In this document: positions 27,086 through 35,975 of the stretch, piece by piece
How positions within the stretch are numbered: position 1 is the stretch's first letter
Layout of the letters: each line of letters opens with the position of its first letter
Assembly (NCBI GenBank): GCA_946188105.1
Contig: CAMHTQ010000001.1
Location: 149,026 to 213,025, forward strand
Length of the DNA stretch: 64,000 bases
Origin: an uncultured Alphaproteobacteria bacterium
GTDB taxonomy: Bacteria; Pseudomonadota; Alphaproteobacteria; Rs-D84
Reading direction: 5' to 3'
Notes under the pieces: generated by a model
The model's input: only the letters and a program-made list of their open reading frames with translations
Database searches by the model: none
Told to the model about the DNA's origin: nothing
Position numbers and translations under genes: made by a program

Positions 27086-28327
27086 ATGAAAATCAAACCA
27101 TTTGCTGGTGTTCGTCCACCAAAAGAATTGGCAGCCGAGGTTGCATCTCGTCCATATGACGTTTTGAATTCTGTCGAGGCCAAGGCCGAGGCTGGCGAAA
27201 AATCTTTGTTACACATTATTAAACCAGAAATCGATTTCGATCCAATTGCTGGCGAACATGAACAAAGAACATATGACAAAGCCGTTGAAAATTTCAAATT
27301 GTGGCAATCACGTGGTTGGTTAGTCCAAGACGATAAAGAAATGTATTACATCTATGCACAAACAATGGATGGACGCACACAATATGGTTTGGTTGCCGCT
27401 GCCAACGTTGACGATTACATGTCTGGCAAAATCAAAAAACACGAATTAACACGTAAAGAAAAAGAAGACGACCGTATGATTCACGTTCGTATCCAAGATG
27501 CAAATTTGGAACCTGTATTCTTTGCATACCCAGACGTTGATGAAATGAATTCTTTGGTTGCTGACTGGATTGCAAATCATGCCCCAGAATATGATTTCGT
27601 TGCCGAGGATGGTTTCGGTCACACATTCTGGAAAATCGATGACGATGCAACAAATGCACGCATCACAGAAATCTTTAAAACCATTCCTGCAATGTATGTT
27701 GCCGACGGTCACCACCGTACCGCTGCTGCTGCACGTGTTGGTGCTGAAAAACGCGACAACAACCCAAATCACACAGGCAACGAAGAATACAATTATTTCT
27801 TGGCTGTAATTTTCCCAGCATCACAATTGCACGTAATTGATTACAACCGTGTTGTCAAAGATTTGAATGGTTTAACACCTGAACAATTCATTGCTGAATT
27901 GGAAAAATCTTTTGATGTTGTCGACATGGGAACCGGTATCTACAAACCAAACGCATTACACAACTTTGGTATGTATTTAAATGGACATTGGTATTCATTG
28001 ACTGCAAAACCAGGAACATACAACGACAACGATCCAATCGGTGTTTTGGATGTAACAGTTTTATCTAATTTAGTATTTGATAAAATTTTGAACCTTGGCG
28101 ATTTGCGTACATCAAACAGAATTGACTTTGTTGGTGGAATTCGTGGCTTGGGCGAATTACAAAAACGCGTAGATTCTGGTGAAATGGTTGCGGCATTTGC
28201 ATTGTATCCTGTTACAATGAATCAAATCATTAACATTGCAGATACAGGCAACATTATGCCACCAAAGACAACATGGTTTGAACCAAAATTGCGTAGCGGT
28301 TTGGTTATCCACAAATTGTCAAAATAA
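27086..28327 (+). CDS. DUF1015 family protein
   Basis: A 413-residue cytoplasmic protein that clearly belongs to DUF1015: KPFAGVRPPKELAAEVASRPYD at the N-terminus, VLNSVEAKAEA, and the signature PAMYVADGHHRTAAAARVG near residue 210. The family is widespread and sometimes found near serine-metabolism genes; its biochemical role is not established. Length is normal. It has an AAAAGGAT ribosome site and a terminator after it. Confidence 0.92.
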   Translation: MKIKPFAGVRPPKELAAEVASRPYDVLNSVEAKAEAGEKSLLHIIKPEIDFDPIAGEHEQRTYDKAVENFKLWQSRGWLVQDDKEMYYIYAQTMDGRTQYGLVAAANVDDYMSGKIKKHELTRKEKEDDRMIHVRIQDANLEPVFFAYPDVDEMNSLVADWIANHAPEYDFVAEDGFGHTFWKIDDDATNARITEIFKTIPAMYVADGHHRTAAAARVGAEKRDNNPNHTGNEEYNYFLAVIFPASQLHVIDYNRVVKDLNGLTPEQFIAELEKSFDVVDMGTGIYKPNALHNFGMYLNGHWYSLTAKPGTYNDNDPIGVLDVTVLSNLVFDKILNLGDLRTSNRIDFVGGIRGLGELQKRVDSGEMVAAFALYPVTMNQIINIADTGNIMPPKTTWFEPKLRSGLVIHKLSK

Positions 28328-28332
28328 AAACT

Positions 28333-28366
28333 TAAAAAAAATCCGCCAACTCGGCGGATTTTTTTA
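28333..28366. terminator. Bidirectional terminator
   Basis: The stem AATCCGCC/GGCGGATT with A- and T-runs on both sides lies between the convergent DUF1015 and ankyrin/cysteine genes. Confidence 0.85.
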
Positions 28367-30079
28367 TTTCTTTAAAGTTTTAACTGCTTGCAGTATTTGA
28401 TTTGTATCCATATTTTTCAACTCATCACCATATTCAGATTTTAATGTATCAACCATATCGCTATCTAAATTTAAACTACTGATATCTACATTATTTCCAA
28501 AAACACCAAGTATTGATGATATACCATCGCCTGAACCACCACCCAAAAATCCACCAACTTTACTACCTAAACTACTAGTCACAGACGATAAACTACTACT
28601 TTTATCTACACATTTACCCTTTTTATATTTTTTATCTTTGTCTTTGCAAGTACATTTATCGTCCTTGAAAGTTCCACCAGCCTTTGTGCAATCTTCTTTT
28701 GTTACTTTTTCATCTTCATCATCGTCATCATCATTTATCAAGAAATTTCCAATAGCACCACCCAACGCACCACCACCGGCGGCAATTGCACCACCCTTGA
28801 CTCGGTTGGCTGATGACTCTTTTTGCTCTGCTAATTTATTTTTATCATTTTCATTACCACGTGACGCACGATATAACGATGCATATGTGCCGTTTTCTAT
28901 ACCCTTGCCTGGTGTATCATCATACAATCCCATTTCTGCCTTGTTTAAAATAACCTCGGACTCGATACCTGGTTTTTGTCCTAATGCCTCTTTACGAGTT
29001 TTTAAATCAGCAGCCAAATCAACATATTCTTGATACAATGTTATTAAACTATTTGTTCCACCAACATCTATATCCATTGTTCCACCAGTATATGATTTAT
29101 CACTGACCTTGCATTTAAAAGTTGCCAAATATGCCTGCATATCTTTATCAGCAGATTCATCCGCAGACTTTTCAGCCAATCCTTGTGCTAACTGCATACC
29201 ACCAATCCCAGTTGCCGCCATAGTGGCACCACCCAACATTTTATTTGCAGTTGATTGCTCAGTTGCCTTGGCATCATCATATGCCTTTTTAGCATCATCT
29301 ACTTTCGATGATGTTTCGTCTGTTTTAGATTCACCTGCTGTTTCATTACCTGAATTCTTGTCTGTTTTGGTGCCACTATCTTGCTGTCCATTTCCTGTAC
29401 CAACACCATTTTCATTACTTTCTTCTTCTATTTCCAATTCCTGTATAGATTTTTCAAGATTTTCTTTGGTTTGTTTTTGTGCCTCTTGCATATCATTACT
29501 GGGTGCAATAATCTCTGGTAAATTCATTGCATTCATATCACTGGATATATAATCAACATGTTGCAATTGTGCATCCGACTCTTTTTGTTGCGTTGTTTGT
29601 TGTTGATTGTTAACACCAGATGATTCCTTATATGCTTCCGCACCTTTTTCTATTAAGTATTGTTCAATATCTTTACAAACTTTATTCCCTATTTGTTTAC
29701 AAGAATCATCATACTGAATACGACTACGAACTAAATCTAACATTGTTCCCTTTGGATGACTTCCCAATACCCTGGTAAAAAGTTCAGTTTCAGCATTGAT
29801 ATCCGCCCCATTATCAATCAATAATTTTGCTATTTCATATCTTCCGTTTTCTTTGGCACCACAACACCAACTAATAGTATGAGCCAACATAGTTTTATTT
29901 CCACTTGAAGAATCCGTCGTCATAGAATTAACAACACTCTTATCTTTATCCACAATTGCTTTTGCTCTACTAACATCTGATTTAATAATAGCTTGTTCCA
30001 ATGCCGTATAAGCCGCATACGAAGGCTTAATCACCAGCGCACAAAATGCACATATTAAAAATTTACGAAAAAAGGTCAT
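28364..30079 (-). CDS. Secreted ankyrin-repeat protein with a C-x3-GG cysteine module
   Basis: A 571-residue protein with a signal peptide (ending PSYA, residue 22). Ankyrin-like repeats occupy about 24-150 (EIAKLLIDNGADINAE is a clear unit). A polar Gln/Glu/Ser linker follows, then a glycine-rich hydrophobic segment (GGATMAATGIGGMQLA, about 285-300), a conserved-looking globular part with one Cys, a second glycine-rich segment (GGAIAAGGGALGGAIG) and an Asp/Glu run. Next is a module C-x3-GG-x7-C-x-C-x11-C that also occurs four times in the protein at 48327. The Ser/Gly-rich C-terminus is low complexity. No function is known. Confidence 0.78.
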   Translation of the reverse strand: MTFFRKFLICAFCALVIKPSYAAYTALEQAIIKSDVSRAKAIVDKDKSVVNSMTTDSSSGNKTMLAHTISWCCGAKENGRYEIAKLLIDNGADINAETELFTRVLGSHPKGTMLDLVRSRIQYDDSCKQIGNKVCKDIEQYLIEKGAEAYKESSGVNNQQQTTQQKESDAQLQHVDYISSDMNAMNLPEIIAPSNDMQEAQKQTKENLEKSIQELEIEEESNENGVGTGNGQQDSGTKTDKNSGNETAGESKTDETSSKVDDAKKAYDDAKATEQSTANKMLGGATMAATGIGGMQLAQGLAEKSADESADKDMQAYLATFKCKVSDKSYTGGTMDIDVGGTNSLITLYQEYVDLAADLKTRKEALGQKPGIESEVILNKAEMGLYDDTPGKGIENGTYASLYRASRGNENDKNKLAEQKESSANRVKGGAIAAGGGALGGAIGNFLINDDDDDEDEKVTKEDCTKAGGTFKDDKCTCKDKDKKYKKGKCVDKSSSLSSVTSSLGSKVGGFLGGGSGDGISSILGVFGNNVDISSLNLDSDMVDTLKSEYGDELKNMDTNQILQAVKTLKK

Positions 30080-30141
30080 AAACTCTCTCGCCAGACTCTA
30101 TGACCTTTATTATACCATAAAAATGACCGCAAATCAAAAAA

Positions 30142-30540
30142 CTATTTAACTCTTTCAGCTATATTTGATATCAATTTTCTTTTCATAGCTGATGGCCACA
30201 AACAAAACAATTTAATGTCTTTCTGTCGTTCCTCACTAAATAACAACTCTTCTTTTCTGTTATAGATATATTCAAAAATTCTTTTAAACTCTTGATTTTT
30301 TTCTAATTCGTTCACAGGTGTTCTGACAATCATACATCTATCACCAAACCCATAATAACGGCTGTTATGTGTTTGTCCCGAGATACCATTTTTACGCAAA
30401 ACATATTTAATTACTGGCAAATCTTTTTTATTATGTGGCTTTAAATAAAAATAAGGCACACCGTGTACTGTCAATCTGGTTACATCTGAACACAATCCAA
30501 ATATTGCCAAAACACTTTTATTTGCTTCTAATTTTTCCAT
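30142..30540 (-). CDS. Hypothetical protein
   Basis: A 132-residue basic, probably cytoplasmic protein without membrane helices. It contains a segment VPYFYLKPHNKKDLPVIKYVL and a Gly/Tyr-rich HNSRYYGFGDRCMIVRTP. I recognise no family. It is downstream of rpsU on the same strand, after a terminator, so it may have its own promoter. Confidence 0.55.
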   Translation of the reverse strand: MEKLEANKSVLAIFGLCSDVTRLTVHGVPYFYLKPHNKKDLPVIKYVLRKNGISGQTHNSRYYGFGDRCMIVRTPVNELEKNQEFKRIFEYIYNRKEELLFSEERQKDIKLFCLWPSAMKRKLISNIAERVK

Positions 30541-30569
30541 ATTTTATATTCCTTATATTTCAACAAGAA

Positions 30570-30593
30570 AGCCGCCAAGAATTCCCAGCGGCT
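30570..30593 (-). terminator. Terminator of rpsU
   Basis: AGCCGC and GCGGCT form the stem, with TTTCTTG following on the minus strand. The U-run is interrupted, so the call is moderate. Confidence 0.55.
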
Positions 30594-30621
30594 AAATCTT
30601 TTCAAACAATAACGTTTGCTT

Positions 30622-30828
30622 TTAGAATCCAAACACCATACGTTGTTTTGACTGACGTTTCTTTTCGTTACGCACAGCTTCTTCTTTCAAGCGTTTACGT
30701 TTTGTCGTTGGTTTTTCGTAACGTTGACGTTCTTTCATTTCACGATACAGACCTTCTTTTTGTGATTTGCGTTTTGCAACACGTAATGCCTGTTCAACGT
30801 TATTATCACGAACCAAAACTTTAACCAT
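30622..30828 (-). CDS. rpsU: 30S ribosomal protein S21
   Basis: S21 (68 aa) joins the small subunit platform and helps mRNA binding. [20 protein letters not shown] and the basic C-terminal helix [19 protein letters not shown] are typical. The ribosome site AAGGGGGTGA is very strong. It lies about 47 bases downstream of the repeats that follow tRNA-Ala with no clear terminator between, so a tRNA-repeat-rpsU transcript is possible. Confidence 0.97.
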   Translation of the reverse strand: MVKVLVRDNNVEQALRVAKRKSQKEGLYREMKERQRYEKPTTKRKRLKEEAVRNEKKRQSKQRMVFGF

Positions 30829-30874
30829 ATATATTCACCCCCTTTGGCGAATTTTGTACCCAACTAAAAAATTT

Positions 30875-31060
30875 TGGTGGAGCCAATCAGACTAAGAACC
30901 TGACGAGACGGTGATGGTTGCCCAAGCATGTGTCTCTCTTGTTCTTGTCTTTTCGACTTCATTGTCTTGGTGGAGCCAATCAGACTAAGAACCTGACGAG
31001 ACGGTGATGGTTGCCCAAGCGGGTGTCTATCTTGTTCTTGTCTTTTCGACCTCATTGTCT
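30875..31060 (-). repeat. Two tandem 93-bp repeats, each ending in a copy of the tRNA-Ala 3' end
   Basis: Downstream of tRNA-Ala, two units of exactly 93 bp differ at only about four positions. Each unit ends with the last 19 bases of the tRNA (AGTCTGATTGGCTCCACCA on the minus strand), so the 19-mer appears at 30875-30893, 30968-30986 and inside the tRNA at 31061-31079. Within a unit, AGACAAGAAC can pair with GTTCTTAGTCT, which would sequester the tRNA-like end in a stem. Because 93 is 31 codons, one frame stays open across both units from an ATG at 31055 and would encode a basic repetitive 63-residue peptide, but it has no ribosome site. The layout resembles the E. coli tyrT/rtT repeats. Confidence 0.85.
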
Positions 31061-31136
31061 TGGTGGAGCCAATCAGACTCGAACTGACGACCCCCTGCTT
31101 GCAAAGCAGGTGCTCTACCAACTGAGCTATGACCCC
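31061..31136 (-). tRNA. tRNA-Ala (anticodon UGC)
   Basis: A 76-base cloverleaf: D-arm AGCTCAGTTGGTAGAGC, anticodon loop TTTGCAA (UGC), T-arm AGTTCGAGTCT, and encoded CCA. The acceptor stem GGGGTCA/TGGCTCC has two G-U pairs. It is not in an rRNA operon here, unlike many bacterial tRNA-Ala(UGC) genes. Confidence 0.93.
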
Positions 31137-31230
31137 AAAACTTTGCCACTTTCAGTAATTCTTATTCCGAAAGCCCACACATTTTATACATTTATTTACA
31201 CAAAGTCAAATAAAAAATCATATTAAAATA

Positions 31231-31258
31231 TTGACAAATTATTTTTTTGTTGTACAAT
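31231..31258 (+). promoter_or_regulatory. Promoter of the kinase-ACP operon
   Basis: A perfect -35 TTGACA (31231-31236) and -10 TACAAT (31253-31258) are 16 bases apart. The leader of about 40 bases has an AAGGA that is far (about 29 bases) from the ATG at 31305. Confidence 0.6.
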
Positions 31259-31304
31259 CAAGCAAAATTTAAGGATTTTATATACAAACAAGTAAAAAAT
31301 TACA

Positions 31305-32030
31305 ATGTCGAACAACGAACAACCTTTGATGATATTGTTGACCGGACCAAACGGTGCCGGCAAGACGACATTTCGTCAAAAATTTTTGGAACCAAATCCA
31401 ATTTTTTCAAATTTAACATCATTAAATTGGGACGAAGAAACCGTAAAAGTATCCGTTCAGTTTCCAGATTTACCCGAACAAACCATCAGTATCAAGGCTG
31501 GCAAAAACATCGTAGAACAACAAAGAAAATGCTTTGAAAACCAAACCGGATTCATATACGAAACCGTTGCTGCCGACAGACGTCATTTACGTATAATTGC
31601 CACTGCAAAAACATCTGGGTTCAAAGTTGTTACCGTATTTATCGGATTATCCAGTCCTGATTTAAGCAAACAACGTGTAAAACACCGTGTAGAAAATGGT
31701 GGACACGATGTCCCAATCAAAGACATCGAAACCAGATATCCAAAAGTTATGCAAAACTTCCCTGGTCTGTTAAATGAAAGCGACACATGTTTTGTGATTG
31801 ATAATTCTGGTAAGAATTATAAATTGATTTTATTAAAATCTAACAATTTGAACATTACATTCAGCCGTTTTCCAAACTATTTAATCACAGATAAATTTGA
31901 TATGAGTAAAGAAAAACAGGCCGACGGTTCAATTTTATTACAAACCAGTGAATATGTGAAAAAAACACAAACCGAAAGACAAGAAATAATCCAACATTTA
32001 CTGGAAATATTCAGTCTGAAAAACATGTAA
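31305..32030 (+). CDS. Zeta-toxin-like P-loop kinase
   Basis: A 241-residue protein with Walker A GPNGAGKTTF at residues 14-23, followed by a strand with NWDEE and an internal ETVAAD segment that matches the layout of zeta toxin/COG4185 kinases (P-loop, then FIYETVAA...R, then FIGLSSPDLSKQRVKHRVENGGHDVP). Zeta toxins phosphorylate UDP-N-acetylglucosamine; other members modify different small substrates. No epsilon-type antitoxin is next to it. Two acyl-carrier-like genes follow at 11 and 46 bases, which is unusual and may mean the substrate is bound to a carrier. Its ribosome site is poorly placed. Confidence 0.75.
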   Translation: MSNNEQPLMILLTGPNGAGKTTFRQKFLEPNPIFSNLTSLNWDEETVKVSVQFPDLPEQTISIKAGKNIVEQQRKCFENQTGFIYETVAADRRHLRIIATAKTSGFKVVTVFIGLSSPDLSKQRVKHRVENGGHDVPIKDIETRYPKVMQNFPGLLNESDTCFVIDNSGKNYKLILLKSNNLNITFSRFPNYLITDKFDMSKEKQADGSILLQTSEYVKKTQTERQEIIQHLLEIFSLKNM

Positions 32031-32041
32031 AAGGAAAACAA

Positions 32042-32389
32042 ATGTCAACCCAAAATATTAAACAAGATATTTACAAAATCATTTCTGAATCCGCTGTAAT
32101 TGATATAAAAACAATTTCAGATAACAAAGATATGTTGAATGATTTGGATATGGATTCTTTGGACTTTTTGTATATTTTGATGAAATGCGAAGACAAGTTC
32201 AATATCCATATCACAGATGCAGAAATGGAAAAAATCAAAACTGTTAACGATTTAACAAATTTGGTTAATTTAAAAATTGGTTTATTTGAATCCAAATTAA
32301 ATAAATTGGATGCAACATTACGTAAAATAAATGCAGATTATAATCGACGCCAAATGATTTTGGATAAAAAACTACCACACGTAATGTAA
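32042..32389 (+). CDS. Acyl-carrier-protein-like protein 1
   Basis: A 115-residue protein whose first 80 residues have the four-helix ACP pattern. LNDLDMDSLDFLYILMKCEDKF carries the D-S-L motif with S39 as the likely phosphopantetheine site, followed by the helix DAEMEKIKTVNDLTNLV. A C-terminal coiled-coil-like tail of about 35 residues is extra. It is 11 bases downstream of the kinase and is not next to fatty acid synthesis genes. Confidence 0.75.
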   Translation: MSTQNIKQDIYKIISESAVIDIKTISDNKDMLNDLDMDSLDFLYILMKCEDKFNIHITDAEMEKIKTVNDLTNLVNLKIGLFESKLNKLDATLRKINADYNRRQMILDKKLPHVM

Positions 32390-32435
32390 AAAAAATCGTG
32401 GCGCAATCACAACTGCAAACAAAAGGAAATAAGTT

Positions 32436-32948
32436 ATGAAAACCGAAGACATTCAAAATAAAATCTATAACATACTTCTTGATAAGTTTTCAAGAATCTA
32501 TAACAAAAAATACACAGAGAAATTAACACCTGAAACCCGGTTGCAAGCAGATATGGGTTTTGATTCATTGGACATCGTTGAAATTGGTCAGGAAATCGAA
32601 AAAGAATTTGACATTACTATTCCGGACACTGACAACGAACAGGTTATTATGCGCGATGTTAAAAGTATGATTGCATATATCGATCAAAAGATTAATCCAA
32701 AAACACCAGATACCACAAAACCAAAAACAATGCCGGTGCAACCTGCCCCGACATTACAAATACCACAATCATACGAATATTATTACAATGGTGTTCGCCA
32801 GATATTAGAAAAAACTTTTAACATGCAAGTTCGTGATGCTTTCAGACCTGCGGCGGTTCATGACTTTATTGATTATATGGCAAGAAATCATAAATCATTA
32901 AATCTGGCTGAAACAATCGCAAAATTTAACAAAACAAATCAAAAATAA
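32436..32948 (+). CDS. Acyl-carrier-protein-like protein 2 with C-terminal extension
   Basis: A 170-residue protein. Residues 1-90 form an ACP domain: ADMGFDSLDIVEIGQEIEKEFDITIPD has the D-S-L site with S44, closer to housekeeping ACP than its neighbour. A Pro/Thr/Lys linker (about 90-115) leads to a predicted helical domain of about 55 residues that I do not recognise. AAAGGAA precedes the start. It is last in the kinase operon, followed by a terminator. Confidence 0.78.
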   Translation: MKTEDIQNKIYNILLDKFSRIYNKKYTEKLTPETRLQADMGFDSLDIVEIGQEIEKEFDITIPDTDNEQVIMRDVKSMIAYIDQKINPKTPDTTKPKTMPVQPAPTLQIPQSYEYYYNGVRQILEKTFNMQVRDAFRPAAVHDFIDYMARNHKSLNLAETIAKFNKTNQK

Positions 32949-32972
32949 AAATCGGGGTTTAACCCCGATTTT
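32945..32972. terminator. Bidirectional terminator
   Basis: The stem AATCGGGGTT/AACCCCGATT with A- and T-runs separates the ACP-like gene from clpB, which converges on it. Confidence 0.85.
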
Positions 32973-35029
32973 TATTTTACTGTTAATTCTTTGCCATGAA
33001 CATCGACATAGACGGTTGAACCATCGCCCACAGCCCCCGACAAAATTAAATCTGCAATTTTATCTTCGACTGCTGATGTGATTAAACGTTTCAATGGACG
33101 GGCGCCAAATACCGCATCATATCCATTTTCTGCCAACCATTTAATTGCAGGTTCGGTCACATCCAATGTGATATTTCTTTCTGCCAATCTTTTCGACAAA
33201 TTACGCAATTGGATTTTAACAATACCCGCCATTACATCTTTGCCCAACGCATTAAAGAACAAAATTTCATCGATACGATTTATGAATTCAGGACGGAAAT
33301 TTTTCTTTACTGCATCCATACTTGGCAAATTACTTGTCATGATAATAATAGTATTTGTGAAATTGACGATATGTCCTTGGCCATCTGTCAAACGACCATC
33401 ATCCAAGATTTGTAAAAACACATTAAACACATCTGGATTTGCTTTTTCGATTTCATCAAACAACAAAACTTGGTATGGACGACGACGCACAGATTCCGTC
33501 AGCACCCCACCCTGTTCATAACCAACATATCCCGGAGGCGCACCGATTAAACGTGCAACCGAATGTGGTTCCATATATTCACTCATATCGATACGAGTCA
33601 TCGCCGTATCATCATTAAACAGGTATTCCGCCAATGCTTTTGCGACCTCGGTCTTACCAACACCGGTTGGACCTAAAAACATAAAACTGCCCGATGGTTT
33701 GCGTGGATCAGACAACCCCGCACGAGAACGACGAATTGCACGAGCAATAACCGACAATGCCTCGTCTTGACCGACAACACGTTTACGCAATTCATCTTCG
33801 ATATTTAATAACTTGGATTGTTCCTCAACCGACAATCTGTCCGCAGGAACACCCGTCCATTTACTGACGACTGCTGCAATATGTTCTGGCAATACAGTTT
33901 TATACTCACGAGTGTCCGCATTCATCTGTTTAATTTTTTCAGTTAACTCTGGAATTTTACCATATTGCAATGCAGATGCTTTTTCATAATCGCCATTACG
34001 CACAGCCGCAGCAACCTCGGCACGTGCATCATCTAATGCTGCCATCGCATCCGACAACCCATGCATTTTTTCCTGATTATCGCGCCATTTTTTTGTTAAA
34101 TCCGCAGATTCTTGTTCTGTCTTTTTAATCAAAGTTTCCAATTCCACCAAACGTTTTTTTGACTCTTCATCTTTTTCTTTTTTCAATGCCTGTTGTTCAA
34201 TTTTTAATTGTTGCAAGTGTCTATCGACCTCGTCCAAATCGTCTGGCTTACTGGATATTTCGATACGCACACGGGCGGCGGCCTCGTCAATCAAATCGAT
34301 TGCTTTATCCGGCAAAAATCTGTCTGTGATATAACGATTTGATAATCTAACTGCCGACACCAACGCAGAATCAGAAATACGAACACCATGATGACCTTCG
34401 TATTTTTCTTTTAATCCACGCAAAATTGAAATTGTATCTTCGACTGTTGGTTCTTCGACATAGACCGGTTGGAAACGACGTGCCAGGGCTGGATCTTTTT
34501 CGATATATTGACGATATTCATCCAAAGTAGTTGCACCCAAACAGTGCAATTCACCACGAGCCAACATCGGTTTTAACAAATTGCCAGCATCCATACTGCC
34601 CTCGGTTTTGCCAGCACCGACCAAAGTGTGCAATTCATCAATGAACAAAATAATTTGTCCATCAGATTCTTTAACGGCCTTTAAAATAGCCTTTAACCGA
34701 CCTTCGAATTGACCACGATATACGGCACCTGCCATCAATGCCCCCATATCCAAAGACAGCAATTTTTTATTTTGCAAATTTTCTGGAATATCGCGAGACA
34801 CGATACGTTCTGCCAAACCTTCGACAATTGCGGTTTTACCGACACCAGGATTTCCGATTAAAACAGGGTTATTTTTTGTACGACGCGACAAAACCTGAAT
34901 AGTTCTGCGAATTTCGTCATCACGACCAATAACCGGATCCAATTTTCCATCCATTGCCAATTTAGTAAAATCGGTTGTATATTTTTCTATCGCCTGTTGC
35001 GGTGTTTCTTGTACTTCATCAGGATTCAT
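32972..35029 (-). CDS. clpB: Disaggregase ClpB lacking the N-terminal domain
   Basis: ClpB works with DnaK to rescue aggregated proteins. The 685-residue protein begins just before the first AAA domain ([21 protein letters not shown]) and has Walker A GNPGVGKT, Walker B ILFIDELH, the coiled-coil middle domain (about 255-400), the second AAA domain with [16 protein letters not shown] and [10 protein letters not shown], and [11 protein letters not shown]. The usual Clp_N repeats (about 145 residues) are missing. The start has a strong AGAGGTGA ribosome site and its own promoter, so this is not an annotation slip. About 20 residues after TSNL are also missing relative to E. coli ClpB. Confidence 0.94.
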   Translation of the reverse strand: MNPDEVQETPQQAIEKYTTDFTKLAMDGKLDPVIGRDDEIRRTIQVLSRRTKNNPVLIGNPGVGKTAIVEGLAERIVSRDIPENLQNKKLLSLDMGALMAGAVYRGQFEGRLKAILKAVKESDGQIILFIDELHTLVGAGKTEGSMDAGNLLKPMLARGELHCLGATTLDEYRQYIEKDPALARRFQPVYVEEPTVEDTISILRGLKEKYEGHHGVRISDSALVSAVRLSNRYITDRFLPDKAIDLIDEAAARVRIEISSKPDDLDEVDRHLQQLKIEQQALKKEKDEESKKRLVELETLIKKTEQESADLTKKWRDNQEKMHGLSDAMAALDDARAEVAAAVRNGDYEKASALQYGKIPELTEKIKQMNADTREYKTVLPEHIAAVVSKWTGVPADRLSVEEQSKLLNIEDELRKRVVGQDEALSVIARAIRRSRAGLSDPRKPSGSFMFLGPTGVGKTEVAKALAEYLFNDDTAMTRIDMSEYMEPHSVARLIGAPPGYVGYEQGGVLTESVRRRPYQVLLFDEIEKANPDVFNVFLQILDDGRLTDGQGHIVNFTNTIIIMTSNLPSMDAVKKNFRPEFINRIDEILFFNALGKDVMAGIVKIQLRNLSKRLAERNITLDVTEPAIKWLAENGYDAVFGARPLKRLITSAVEDKIADLILSGAVGDGSTVYVDVHGKELTVK

Positions 35030-35059
35030 AAAATCACCTCTTTATTTTTATCGTTGGTA

Positions 35060-35087
35060 TATATAATGCCCAACACATAAATTTCAA
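35060..35087 (-). promoter_or_regulatory. Promoter of clpB
   Basis: Minus-strand TTGAAA (35082-35087) and TATATA (35060-35065) are 16 bases apart. TTGAAA also fits the -35 of heat-shock sigma factor sites, but the matching CCCCAT-like -10 is not evident. Confidence 0.45.
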
Positions 35088-35140
35088 TACACCAGGAAAA
35101 AAATCTGTATATTTCCACGTTTAACGAATAACACAAAAAA

Positions 35141-35161
35141 ACACCCCGATTACTCGGGGTG
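35141..35161 (-). terminator. Terminator of the tandem secreted-protein genes
   Basis: A perfect ACACCCCGA/TCGGGGTGT stem is followed on the minus strand by a long T-run. Confidence 0.85.
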
Positions 35162-35182
35162 TGGTTCTTTTTTGCAAAATTT

Positions 35183-35941
35183 TTATTTAACACCGACCTT
35201 GATTTCGTCGCCATAACCAGCAACCTCTTGACCACCAATGGTGCATTTAATATCTTCGAATCCTTTCTTTAATTGATTCTTTTTAACGATATTACTGGTA
35301 ATCAAACCACCGGCTGTTCCCAACACGACACCAGCGATAGAATCAGACACCAAACGCGCGGTATTGAAATTACCCTCTTTATCTTTCCACACAGATTTGT
35401 CTGCACCAACCATAACCGTATCAAGCTTTGCTATTGCCTCAGCTAAGTCTTGTGGAACGGCTGGCGTATCTGTTGCATTATCACCACCATTGGCACTTTC
35501 ACCACCTTTATCACCGACTGCTGGTGCTGCTGGCTTTTTCTTTTGGCAATAACCATCTTTAACTTCGTATTTGTCTGGTTCTTTACATTCTGTAACAACA
35601 CAACGATATATATCCGCAGATTTCTTGAACTCGTCCGTTAATGTATATTCATAACCACCTTTTTCTTTTGCCACATCATATGTTATTAACTTTTTCCATC
35701 CTTTGTCCCCAGCTGCCTTGAACTTTTTACATTTTGCGTCCTGGGCATGCGTATCATTTGTCCAATCAATACAATCTCTTTCTTCAATCCACATAGCATC
35801 ATCAGGACCACCTATACATGAAATAATTCCAGCATATATACCACCATCCATTTTTGGTGTGGCAACCTTGGGATCTTCTGCATTTGCCAACATTGGAACA
35901 CACAACATCGGCACAACTAATAATAATTTATAAAAACTCAT
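35183..35941 (-). CDS. Secreted cysteine-containing protein, tandem copy B
   Basis: A 252-residue protein with a signal peptide (MSFYKLLLVVPMLCVPMLANA). Paired cysteines follow (ISC and RDC near 48-64, CVVTECKEP near 118, GYC near 132), then a Pro/Ala/Gly-rich linker, a conserved segment LDTVMVGADKSVWKDKEGN and a glycine-containing hydrophobic stretch (AGVVLGTAGGLITSNIV). It is nearly identical to copy A (35976-36737) at both ends and differs mainly in the linker. The start at 35941 is chosen for the signal peptide; the frame is open farther upstream to 36031 only because of the duplication junction. Its ribosome site GGAGG derives from sequence resembling the end of the gene at 36756. Function is unknown. 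Confidence 0.75.
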   Translation of the reverse strand: MSFYKLLLVVPMLCVPMLANAEDPKVATPKMDGGIYAGIISCIGGPDDAMWIEERDCIDWTNDTHAQDAKCKKFKAAGDKGWKKLITYDVAKEKGGYEYTLTDEFKKSADIYRCVVTECKEPDKYEVKDGYCQKKKPAAPAVGDKGGESANGGDNATDTPAVPQDLAEAIAKLDTVMVGADKSVWKDKEGNFNTARLVSDSIAGVVLGTAGGLITSNIVKKNQLKKGFEDIKCTIGGQEVAGYGDEIKVGVK

Positions 35942-35975
35942 GCCACATTCCTCCAAGGACTTGTTTGCAAAATTT

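Noticed and set aside
30864..31055. A 63-codon repetitive basic gene in the tRNA-Ala downstream repeats
   Set aside because: The frame is open because the repeat is 93 bp; it has no ribosome site, so it is described under the repeat instead of as a gene.
30875..31079. CRISPR-like array
   Set aside because: Three 19-bp copies with near-identical spacers are tandem duplications of a tRNA tail unit; there are no unique spacers and no cas genes.
31305..32030. A classical epsilon-zeta toxin-antitoxin pair
   Set aside because: No small antitoxin gene lies before or after the kinase; the neighbours are acyl-carrier-like.
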